A model generated the notes under the pieces. The model did no database searches. It was not told the DNA's origin and saw nothing but the letters and a program-made list of their open reading frames with translations. This document shows, in pieces, positions 29,001-35,411 of a DNA stretch of 64,000 bases. Positions within the stretch are counted from its first letter, which is position 1; each line of letters begins with the position of its first letter. The stretch is from Anticarsia gemmatalis (lineage: Eukaryota; Arthropoda; Insecta; Lepidoptera; Erebidae): assembly GCF_050436995.1 (NCBI RefSeq), contig NC_134776.1, forward strand, positions 14,983,001 through 15,047,000, given 5' to 3'. The position numbers were made by a program, and so were the translations under genes.

Positions 29001-30826
29001 TGAATCACAAATGAGCATTCATGTAAAACATTACTTATCCAGATAGCTTAACCCAGATAAATCTAGCCTAGCCTTTGTACACTTTATATAATGAACACCG
29101 AGGTATTATGTAGGTACCAGTGAGCTAGAGATAACGCCAGCAAACTAGCGCTACGATACAGTAAAAACACCACTTTTCACGGTCGGTTAAGTTATGGCCA
29201 CAGTGAATAAGACGTTAAAATATAAAGTATAATAACAAATTAGGGATAGGAAAAGTTTAAGTAGTACCTTATTAAGAATACAGTTTAAAATTTTTACTTG
29301 AACCTATCCAAAATTTGCTTACATAAAGTTTTATGTGTAATTTGCATTTTTTTTACCTACGTGAATTCTTTTAATATTCCTAGCCTAAACAGCAGTAATA
29401 TGCATTTTGTCACGTCTGTACACTACTTACTTTTCTATTTAAACTTATCGCGCAGTTTTAGTGCAACATGGGTTAGTCTTTAGTACGGTCATACATAATA
29501 CCTTAGTGTATGTACAATATGAGTAGTCACTTAGAATATCACTGCAGCGCAATTTGAGTCCATAATATCAAATACTAACATACGTAAGAAAATGTAATTG
29601 CATTAAATTCTTTGATGGTAGAGTTTCTCGAAATTCAGCGTATCGTTTCACTCATAAAGCGTGCAAATCAATTACTAAGCATGCATGTTTGTCTTATAGC
29701 ACAGGCACCAACAATAATCTGTACAATGTCGTACTGCTGTACATAACGATTTATTCAATTTGCATTATAATATTATATATAACGCACACATTATTGTTGA
29801 CAGCCGTAATTTTATGCCACATTACAAGTAACCAAAATTGGAAACATGACACATTATTTATATTAATTATTTCATTTCATTTACAGTATTCAACGAGTCT
29901 AGCTGATGAGGCTCGAGATAATCATGCACAACAAATCGAAAGAGCTGAGATAGCTAATCTGGTGAGGTCGAGGATGGAGTCTTTGAACCTCACTGGTATC
30001 GATTACGATGACGTTAGTGAGAAACGAAACAGTTTGTCTTACGTTATCATAAACCCTAGCTGTGATCTTAACTTACAGGAGGGTGATATTATGTAAGTTA
30101 CTTCTGCATTTCAAACTTATAATATAATTTAAACTTAAAATCACTTGTTAGCGTACAAAGTTGTTATAAACAAACACTATAAAAAAACCGTTTTTTTATG
30201 ATTTCAGTTATTTGGTCCGCCCCTCGCCGTTTTCCGCACAAAAAACTTTCGAACGACACAACAGTCGCCGAAAATCAAACATAAGCTTTTGTTCACAAGC
30301 TTTAATACAAGCGCAGGGAGTTTCAAGCAGGAGGGGATCTGTTATCGGAGCAAGTTTCACTCAACCCCGCGCACCCCCGTTGTCTACGACCAAAGCTAAT
30401 TCATTATCATTGCCTGACAGTCCAACTATTATCACTGACTTCAGAGGCCGATCAAATTCTCTCCGAGTAGTGGACGATATATTGCTGCGGCGATCTAACT
30501 CTCTACGACAGGGACTCAGCGGCGTCGGATCGCGCCGAAGAAAAAGTAGTCTCGAAGAAATTGGCATATCTCACTTTAATTCACTACTGCAACATCAACA
30601 ACAACAGCAGCAGCAGAATGCTTTCAAGATAGCTTTAAATGGCAGCATCGGCTTAGAAGTGACACCGCCCGAGGAGAATCCTTCAGATCGTCTGACTTGT
30701 CCGGGTGTGCCCATCGGCGCATATCAAGAAGTCGCAGCGGCCCTGCCATCATCGTCAGTGGGTCCAGCACTACCGCCGGTCAACTCAGCACCGGATCCGC
30801 AACATTTACAAGGGACAATTGTATGA
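7964..30826 (+). CDS. SLO2: SLO2/KCNT sodium-activated potassium channel, 24 exons
   Basis: A large-conductance K+ channel subunit of the SLO2 (Slack/KCNT) family, which opens with intracellular Na+ and forms plasma-membrane tetramers. The joined exons (7964-8037, 13341-13420, 14342-14441, 15975-16173, 16424-16498, 16997-17080, 18765-18859, 19602-19785, 20000-20227, 20531-20688, 21114-21311, 21391-21540, 21618-22030, 22916-23062, 23140-23293, 23987-24106, 25081-25431, 25523-25657, 25839-25950, 26041-26226, 26466-26600, 27774-27872, 29887-30092, 30208-30826) give 1433 residues in one frame with every phase matching. Visible: S1-S6, TVGYGD filter at about residues 266-271, an S4 with little charge as in SLO2, RCK1, an acidic linker, RCK2 and a C-terminal TIV that fits a class I PDZ ligand. 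The family length is about 1100-1250; the excess lies in the linkers and the tail. Exons 16 and 22 are probable cassettes. The ATG has A at -3 and G at +4, and an in-frame TAA lies upstream. Confidence 0.92.
8038..13340 (+). other. SLO2 intron 1 (5.3 kb)
   Basis: No exon with matching phase and conserved SLO2 sequence, and no recognisable transposon, was found. Short ORFs on both strands near 8529-8828 and 12164-12769 look random. Confidence 0.6.
13341..13420 (+). CDS. SLO2: SLO2 exon 2 (N-terminal VNENTFKERL block)
   Basis: Preceded by cttgttacag and followed by gtaagt. Encodes the strongly conserved SLO2 segment YYVNENTFKERLQLYFIKNQ that precedes S1. Confidence 0.92.
14342..14441 (+). CDS. 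SLO2: SLO2 exon 3 (S1)
   Basis: Encodes SLRIRIANLFFKLLTCVLYI and the following loop, matching the S1 region. Acceptor is atttatttcag and donor gtaagt. It is needed to keep phase between exons 2 and 4. A reverse-strand ORF covers the same bases but is only a shadow. Confidence 0.9.
14442..15974 (+). other. SLO2 intron 3
   Basis: AT-rich intron with nothing recognisable. It ends in an ordinary pyrimidine tract and cag. Confidence 0.6.
15975..16173 (+). CDS. SLO2: SLO2 exon 4 (S1-S2 loop and S2)
   Basis: Encodes an extracellular loop with NKT and NLT sequons, then WVVQVILAMISFTEAILLAY as S2. Donor gtaaag, phase 0. Confidence 0.93.
16424..16498 (+). CDS. SLO2: SLO2 exon 5 (S3)
   Basis: 25 codons including VLEMVNTIPFALT, the S3 region. 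Both borders are canonical and phase 0. Confidence 0.93.
16997..17080 (+). CDS. SLO2: SLO2 exon 6 (S4 region)
   Basis: 28 codons, LPFPPLRNLFIPVFLNCWLA onward. This S4 lacks the regular arginine ladder, as is known for SLO2 channels. Confidence 0.94.
17081..18764 (+). other. SLO2 intron 6
   Basis: Mostly unremarkable. A short fragment near 17578-17615 (tagcttttgcccgcggc) resembles the terminus of a lepidopteran non-autonomous Helitron in reverse orientation. Confidence 0.5.
18765..18859 (+). CDS. SLO2: SLO2 exon 7 (S4-S5 linker and S5)
   Basis: Encodes NDLHRAMQKSQSALSQQLMI and the rest of S5 (LCVTLLCLVFT). Donor gtacgt, phase 2. Confidence 0.94.
19297..19533 (-). mobile_element. Lep1-type non-autonomous Helitron in SLO2 intron 7
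   Basis: On the plus strand it begins actagctgacccgcgcaa and ends tataatattagtatagat, so it lies in reverse orientation relative to the copies at 31843, 37984 and 54529. It shares their body (ggctatagactatat region, gaacgcg, and an AAAC run before the 5' end). The CTAG-type 3' end and absence of target duplication are typical of Helitrons. Confidence 0.75.
19602..19785 (+). CDS. SLO2: SLO2 exon 8 (pore loop, selectivity filter, S6)
   Basis: Contains the pore helix and VVTFSTVGYGD; the filter codons TVGYGD are 19690-19707. S6 follows as LFMVIMIGVALVVLPTQ. Two other frames are open through this exon and should not be called. Confidence 0.96.
20000..20227 (+). CDS. SLO2: SLO2 exon 9 (end of S6, start of RCK1)
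   Basis: 76 codons: FEQLAFTWMERQKLGGSYSS, then the RCK1 entry EKHVVVCSTTLHADTIMDFL and HPLLQDYYVVLLSP. Phase 0 on both sides except for read-through into the intron. Confidence 0.96.
20531..20688 (+). CDS. SLO2: SLO2 exon 10 (RCK1)
   Basis: Encodes VPIWAQRVIYIQGSCLKDTD and EAEACFILAARNYADKTAAD, typical RCK1 sequence. Donor gtacga, phase 2. Confidence 0.95.
20755..20997 (+). repeat. tRNA-derived SINE in a SLO2 intron
   Basis: The head has a tRNA-like A box (tggcgcagtgg) and B box (ggttcgaatcc). It is followed by an unrelated body (gtgatgagcacgagtatttg, then agtacaagctctgcttag) that I know as a common lepidopteran SINE. It sits in the sense orientation in the intron between exons 10 and 11 and is not a functional tRNA gene. 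Confidence 0.75.
21114..21311 (+). CDS. SLO2: SLO2 exon 11 (RCK1)
   Basis: Encodes SWAVKDFAPSVPQYVQIFRP, HVKFAEFVVCEDEFKYALLA and a cysteine pair (NCTCPG), as in the family. Phase 2 at the donor. Confidence 0.95.
21391..21540 (+). CDS. SLO2: SLO2 exon 12 (RCK1 end)
   Basis: 50 codons including SPEEWHRLYGKCSGNEIYHI and GEYEGKSFTYASFHSHRK. Intron 12 is only 77 bases. Confidence 0.95.
21618..22030 (+). CDS. SLO2: SLO2 exon 13 (conserved block then variable linker)
   Basis: The first half (ILLNPGPRHIMKSSDTCYYM, SITKEENSAFVV) is conserved. The second half is a polar low-complexity linker. I end the exon at a gtgagt donor because its phase 1 fits exon 14; read-through would instead stop at 22050 after CECHSW. 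Confidence 0.85.
22031..22915 (+). other. SLO2 intron 13
   Basis: No exon or repeat recognised. The retained frame stops at 22050. Confidence 0.5.
22916..23062 (+). CDS. SLO2: SLO2 exon 14 (inter-RCK linker)
   Basis: Starts two bases into a codon and encodes KYGEGTSASDSRTCLKDSPG, then a serine/proline-rich linker. The phase fits both neighbours, and without it exon 13 would run into a stop. Donor gtaatg. Confidence 0.8.
23140..23293 (+). CDS. SLO2: SLO2 exon 15 (GSRRPSI and acidic linker)
   Basis: Encodes GSRRPSILPVPDM, conserved in the family, followed by a very acidic run (DDEAEVDESEDELEDD). Donor gtaagt, phase 2. Confidence 0.9.
23987..24106 (+). CDS. SLO2: SLO2 exon 16, probable 40-codon cassette
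   Basis: A GC-richer block flanked by ccttgag and gtaagc. In the only phase that fits, it reads IKPNRTARTPAFSDDVTTSS and 20 more residues without a stop. Its 120 nt are a multiple of three, and exons 15 and 17 also join directly in phase, so inclusion is optional. The polypyrimidine tract is poor, and no counterpart is obvious to me in vertebrate KCNT. Confidence 0.5.
24107..25080 (+). other. SLO2 intron between cassette exon 16 and exon 17
   Basis: Nothing recognisable; ORFs near 24177 are random. Confidence 0.5.
25081..25431 (+). CDS. SLO2: SLO2 exon 17 (RCK2 start)
   Basis: 117 codons: IVKGFPPVSPFIGVSPTLCY, then KTIILAADYASNGIYNFIIP and LNPIILLLERRPDIAFLDAI. Acceptor gatttttcag. Confidence 0.95.
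25523..25657 (+). CDS. SLO2: SLO2 exon 18 (RCK2)
   Basis: Encodes LDDLLRAGITLAENVVVVNK and ADCNTIVAVQTMF. The donor is gtaata, phase 2. Confidence 0.93.
25839..25950 (+). CDS. SLO2: SLO2 exon 19 (RCK2)
   Basis: Encodes FFPSIKSITELSQSSNMRFM and QFRAHDKYALHLSKMEK. Donor gtatac, phase 0. Confidence 0.93.
26041..26226 (+). CDS. SLO2: SLO2 exon 20 (RCK2)
   Basis: 62 codons: MFRLPFAAGSVFSASMLDTL, KDYVITFVRLLLG and APGSGFLTS. Phase 0 at both ends. A second frame is open through the same bases and is a shadow. Confidence 0.95.
26466..26600 (+). CDS. SLO2: SLO2 exon 21 (RCK2 end), with an alternative donor at 26675
   Basis: Encodes MKISKEDMWIRTYGRLYQKL and EIPIGIYRTQDT. Two donors, gtgagt after 26600 and gtgagt after 26675, are both phase 0, so 25 residues may be optional. 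The +1 frame over 26580-26675 also looks protein-like. Confidence 0.88.
26676..27773 (+). other. SLO2 intron before cassette exon 22
   Basis: No further exon found. An open +1 frame from exon 21 continues to about 26800. Confidence 0.5.
27774..27872 (+). CDS. SLO2: SLO2 exon 22, probable 33-codon cassette
   Basis: A GC-rich island between acacgacag and gtaagg reads LQQEEGEGEGFSACGRREAA and 13 more residues. It is 99 nt, phase 0 on both sides, so it can be included or skipped. It lies where vertebrate KCNT carries a variable linker. Confidence 0.7.
27873..29886 (+). other. SLO2 intron before exon 23
   Basis: Two kilobases of AT-rich sequence with no exon or element that I can support. Confidence 0.5.
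29887..30092 (+). CDS. SLO2: SLO2 exon 23 (C-terminal conserved block)
   Basis: Encodes the helix RAEIANLVRSRMESLNLTGI and LSYVIINPSCDLNLQEGDI, matching the last conserved block of the family. Acceptor ttacag, donor gtaagt, phase 2. Confidence 0.94.
30208..30826 (+). CDS. SLO2: SLO2 exon 24 (C-terminal tail and stop)
   Basis: Begins YLVRPSPFSAQKTFERHNSR, then a serine/arginine-rich tail with RRKS and RSNSL sites that look phosphorylatable. It has an HQ7 glutamine run at about 30593-30620 and ends GTIV before TGA. The last three residues, T-I-V, fit a class I PDZ-binding motif. Confidence 0.92.
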
Positions 30827-31151
30827 TACCACCTGATGTGGGGACGACGATTAGGTTCCGTTATTAGAAACAAGTGGACGTAGATATATGCCGGTAACAT
30901 TTGTTATCGAGTATGTTCTCCTGTAGCACCGGCTAAATAATAATGTCCACTGTAAGCGGAACCTAATTCCACCTCGTAGCGTCTCTACCTTTATTGTAGT
31001 GTCACCTAGGTACAGTGATGTAGACTGATGGTGAAAGAGCTGTGTATTGTAAGCGGGATCAATTAGTTACTAGGTAAGGGGGATTTATAAGTCAGCACAT
31101 CGCTGTCTGTATGTATATATCAGAGTTTTACGCGATCTTATTCAGATTGTA

Positions 31152-31157
31152 AATAAA
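31152..31157 (+). terminator. Polyadenylation signal for SLO2
   Basis: AATAAA about 325 bases after the SLO2 stop codon, the first canonical signal in the 3' flank. Confidence 0.5.
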
Positions 31158-31842
31158 ATTAAATTTACAAAATGTTAATTGTAAATATACATTACATAGG
31201 AGAAAATTATTTAACTTAATGAGTCAATAATTAATCATATAGAATTAATTTTTTTAGAGGTACCGACCAAAGGAAATGATATCAACTTGGATTTGAAAAT
31301 AGTAGGTTCCGTACTATATAAACTATGCAGATATAGATTACCTATCATTAGAATTGAAATCACGTTCTGATATACATAGAACCTAAAAAAATCAGATAAT
31401 ATAATAAAGAACATGTATGTATTCACCGGCATTTCTTTTATTTCATCCCCTGGCACAATGTACCTACCAAAATAAAATAAGCATTTCTTAGCAGTTAAGA
31501 AGGAGGGTAATTAAATAAATTATAAATTTTGGATTTATTACTATAAATTACTAAATAATACTACAATAGTACTGCCAGTATAATGATTGGTTAAAATCTG
31601 TATGATGCTCTAAGAATCCTGAGATGATTCCCTCTCATTAATCGGTCAAAACATAACACGTAGGTCTCATTTTCATGTTATGATTAAAGATATACAATAT
31701 ACATATTAAACCTACTTTTCCTTATCATTTTTTAGTAAATAAACGTGATAAAATTCAACATAGAAAGTGGTTTTGAGTAACTGATTCTATTACAACTACC
31801 TTATTACTTTCAGTCGCATAGTAAGCTTGCATTACCTACTAG
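31158..31842. other. SLO2 3' flank
   Basis: No gene seen. Confidence 0.5.
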
Positions 31843-32093
31843 TCTATACTAATATTATAAAGCTGAAGACTTTGTTTGTTTGTTTGAACGCGCTAATCTC
31901 AGGAACTACTTGTCCGATTTGAAAAATTATTTCAGTGTTAGATAGCCCATTTATCGAGAAAGGCTATAGGCTATATAACATCACGCTACGACCAATAGGA
32001 GCAGAGTACGAGTAAAAAATGTAACAAAAACGGGGAAAATTTCAACCATTCTCTCTTATGTGACGCAAGCGAAGTTGCGCGGGTCAGCTAGTA
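31843..32093 (+). mobile_element. Lep1-type non-autonomous Helitron
   Basis: Starts tctatactaatattataaag, has a TTTG run and aacgcgctaatctcaggaac, and ends gcgcgggtcagctagt. It is near full length and in direct orientation. The CTAGT end with no target duplication fits Helitron insertion. Confidence 0.8.
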
Positions 32094-32943
32094 CAATATA
32101 TGAGCTAGATTGAAAGGGAAACTATTTAATAATTCTCATTATAGATCGACTTTACCGGAATGGCCAATACAGAAGCAGTACATTAAACCATATATCTAGG
32201 GTTAAGTGTCGTAGCTCACTCATCACCCATTTATAATGAGTAAGTATGTACGACACGTGTGCCAAAAAGGAGATCGGCAGATTTCGTACAGCTTAAAGTT
32301 GGTGTTTTTTCGTTACAGAATTTGTACCACCTATTAAGGGGACTAAGTCACTTACTTTTATTTGGGAGTATTATTATGAGAAGTCCGGATTAATTAATAA
32401 TTAAGGTAAAAAGATTTGATTAATGAAATAATAATTTTTGGTCTATGGCTTATATTTGTTGACAACTAAAGAAAAAGAAAATCTCATGAGACGTCACTGT
32501 TAGTCTGACGTCTACGCATCCCTTAAAATTTGCTGTTGTTTTGGATTGTGGTTTTGACTGCATCTGAGCAATTTAGCGAACTATCGGGACTTCTTAAAAT
32601 CGACATAACTTTTACCTCCCAACTTTTAAAAATATAAGAATAAGCTTGTCTAAACATGACATTTTATAAGCTGTACGAATTCTACATATAAACCTGCCGT
32701 CGCCTTTGGTGAGAACTCAAATCCTGCAGATTTCAAATGCCGCTGCTGAATAAAGTGAATCAATGATCACATCCAAGTATTTACATTCTTCACGTTTACT
32801 ATAGGTTGGTAAGCATAAGGCTTTCACAGCGGATCACGATCTCAGCTCGACATTCTTATTTTTCTTATATTCATTTTACAAGTGAAAACATTTCTAAAAA
32901 AAAGCTGCGTGACAACCTACCGCTTTGCATGAATAGTACGTTC
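32094..32943. other. Intergenic stretch between a Helitron and a Mutator-like element
   Basis: No gene or element recognised. Confidence 0.5.
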
Positions 32944-33277
32944 GACTACAAAACTGAACTTCGACAAATTCTTGTACGACACTACTCTACTCCGACAAAA
33001 TGGCACTCCGATGCGTTTTAATTTAGACAATACTAGAGTTCGATATACCTAGTCTCAGACACTATTGTACACCGACAAACCGTTTCTTCGACATAACTTA
33101 AACAAGAAACAATGCGACTGCGACGACATACTCCTTCGACAATAATGCTAGGTCAATAGCAGTAAACTTCGAAGTACTCTTCTCAGAAATATTGTGCTTC
33201 GACAATATCGTAAATCGACGTGACACATCTAAGCCACCAATGTATATTAAATTTTAAAAAATGTATTTTAATGAACT
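32944..33277 (+). repeat. Left inverted repeat of the Mutator-like element
   Basis: Carries spaced ttcgac/ccgaca motifs roughly every 25-35 bases (for example cttcgacaa, ctccgacaaa, caccgacaaacc, cttcgacataac), mirrored in the right arm. Confidence 0.75.
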
Positions 33278-33799
33278 AAGATCAGACAGACAGGACAGCC
33301 ACTTTGCTCACAAACTGAGGCATATTGCAGCGTTAGCCTATTTGCCACCGGATGAAATCCCTGCTGCATACCAATTAATTAAAGACAATGTACTCCCCAG
33401 ATCTGCCGAAGCTTTTTGTGAGAATTTTGAAAGAGATTTTGTAACTGGAACACGTCAATGTCTGGCTAAGGCAAGCAGTTCAAAGATTCTTAAACAAAAC
33501 CTTCCGCCCAGATTTCCACCAGAAATGTCCATCGGTCCATCTCGGACTCGACTCGGCTGTAATGTTCCAACTACACAGAATGCTTGCGAAAGCTGGCACT
33601 CTAGGTGGAACACACTTTTAAATCGAACAAATTAAACATATTTAAGACTATCACTGAATTGAAAAAAGAACAAAGAAATACAGAAAACGAAATAACACGC
33701 ATAAGAGCACAAATCCAAAATCCGACTTACCGCCGACAACAACAACAAGACGAGATTAAAAGATCATTTAAAAATGAAAGCTTCGTTGGATACGATTGA
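33261..33799 (+). pseudogene. C-terminal remnant of a Mutator-like transposase
   Basis: An open frame beginning inside the left repeat reads FAHKLRHIAALAYLPPDEIP and AAYQLIKDNVLP, then NACESWHSRWNTL. The last part then continues in another frame with FKTITELKKEQRNTENEITR and a stop. The order Leu-Pro-Pro ... N-x-x-E-x-W-H ... coiled helix is what I know from the C-terminal part of MULE transposases. The catalytic region is absent and a frameshift lies near 33620, so it is non-functional. The start is not a true initiation site. Confidence 0.55.
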
Positions 33800-33844
33800 T
33801 TTCTTAGAAGGCGTCGCCTACATTATGTTCATTAAAAAGAAATA

Positions 33845-34005
33845 AGATTTATCTTCACCGTTTCACCGTTAGAGCATGTGATAATTATTTCTAATACCTA
33901 CACATAACTTCGAAAAGTCATTGGTGTGTTGCCTCGGATTCGAACCTGCGACCACTTGCGTGGGAGGTGTCAACTTATATACCACTCGGCTATCACCGCT
34001 CAAAA
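33845..34005 (-). repeat. tRNA-derived SINE (reverse) inside the Mutator-like element
   Basis: The reverse complement has an A box tagccgagtgg and a B box ggttcgaatcc, then continues into a body containing catgctctaacggtgaaac, typical of lepidopteran SINEs. It lies in the central part of the Mutator-like element. Confidence 0.7.
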
Positions 34006-34017
34006 ATATGCTGTAAA

Positions 34018-34362
34018 AATAGTTCATTAAAATACATTTTTTAAAAATTTAATATACATTGGTGGCTTAGATGTGTCACGTCGATTTACGATATTGTCGA
34101 AGCACAACATTTCTGAGAAGAGTACTTCGAAGTTTACTGCTGTCGACCTAGCATTATTGTCGAAGGAGTATGTCGTCGCAGTCGCATTGTTTCTTGTTTA
34201 AGTTATGTCGAAGAAACGGTTTGTCGGTGTACAATAATGTCTGAGACTAGGTAAGTATATCGAACTCTAGTATCGTCTAAATTAAAACGCATCGGAGTGC
34301 CATTTTGTCGGAGTAGAGTAGTGTCGTACAAGAATTTGTCGAAGTTCAGTTTTGTAGTCAGT
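34018..34362 (-). repeat. Right inverted repeat of the Mutator-like element
   Basis: Reverse complement of the left arm, including the attgtcgaag and gtttgtcggtg motifs. Confidence 0.75.
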
Positions 34363-35012
34363 ACGTTCAAATAATTCCTTTGGTAAACAAAAACAATTCA
34401 TAAATGTTTTAACAAACAATGTACTTATCTTACTTACTATACTTATTATAACTTTATTGCTGTGTTAATAAACCCTTCTGGAACCTTCTATCTTTTCTTC
34501 ACTAGGATGTAGGATGCTGTAGGATCCTACACACCGCGAAAACACGTAATTAATTATAGAGAATTGGTGAAGTATACGTAAAATTTAAACCTTATCGTAT
34601 CGTAACCTAACCGTGACCATATAAAAACGATTCATTTCATATAAAAAAATGTCAGGAACAACTAATTACCGATTCCATATCGGTAGGATATTACTTAGTA
34701 AGATATATAGATAGTTTACCTAATGAAAAAAATAAATAAATTGTCATTGTTTCCTAAATAAGTTTTAAGTAGGTTTAGTTTTAAGTAGGTTGTAGGTAAA
34801 TTTTAAGTAGGTTAATGTTACATCCCCTTGTTAAAAGTTGCTTCTATAGAAATTGTTGATCCACAAATGTACAGGGAAGATTATATTTGTAGGGAACCAT
34901 GATTATTTAATTCTGAGGTCAGAGCAACGTTATTCCATGGACAATTTCCTTACTACTTCAAGTATTCTTGAAATCAAAATCAACATTCCATCGTTTCAAT
35001 TGTTCAGGATAC

Positions 35013-35205
35013 AACTAGACCAGGGGTTCCCAACCTTTTCCAAGTCCGGGACCACCTTTATATTATTCTTGTTAGCAGGGACCACTATGTAAGTATATTA
35101 AAAATTAAGTGTAATAATCATCCTGAAAATTTAAAATTTTTAAAATCATTCGCGGACGATATTTTGATTTTCACGGACCACTGGTTGGGAACCACTGAAC
35201 TAGAC
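35013..35205. mobile_element. hAT-type MITE with perfect 8-bp target duplication
   Basis: The element 35021-35197 begins caggggttcccaacc and ends ggttgggaaccactg. It is flanked on both sides by aactagac, the 8-bp duplication expected of hAT insertion. It is 177 bp long and without coding sequence. Confidence 0.88.
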
Positions 35206-35357
35206 TATAATTTTTAAGAATTTAGCGTTACTAACATCTGATCACCGCACAACGATAACAGCAAGCCATGGCAGTAAATCAATTAAATGACTTATCGCAG
35301 TGTGTCTACTTTTCTGTCGCATTACAGCGTCGCATATTGTCTACGAAAGTGAAAAAA

Positions 35358-35411
35358 ATGGATTTATATTTTCAAATCATCATTGGATCTTCCATTATTG
35401 GCTACTATTGG
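35358..35411 (+). CDS. Microexon gene exon 1 (leader)
   Basis: Encodes MDLYFQIIIGSSIIGYYW, a hydrophobic leader or anchor. The ATG has A at -3 and G at +4. Donor gtaaca, phase 0. Confidence 0.7.

Larger units (their letters stand above)
32944..34362 (+). mobile_element. Mutator-like DNA transposon with about 340-bp inverted repeats, degenerate
   Basis: The left arm (about 32944-33277) and right arm (about 34018-34362) are reverse complements with few differences. Between them lies the end of a transposase gene and a reverse-oriented SINE. Long terminal inverted repeats with an internal transposase are the Mutator-like layout. The arms are unusual in carrying many copies of a CGACA-containing motif. 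The element is shorter than an autonomous one, since only the last third of a transposase remains. Confidence 0.7.

Noticed and set aside
33916..34000. tRNA gene on the minus strand
   Set aside because: Same reason: the tRNA-like head continues into the SINE tail, and the stems are degenerate.
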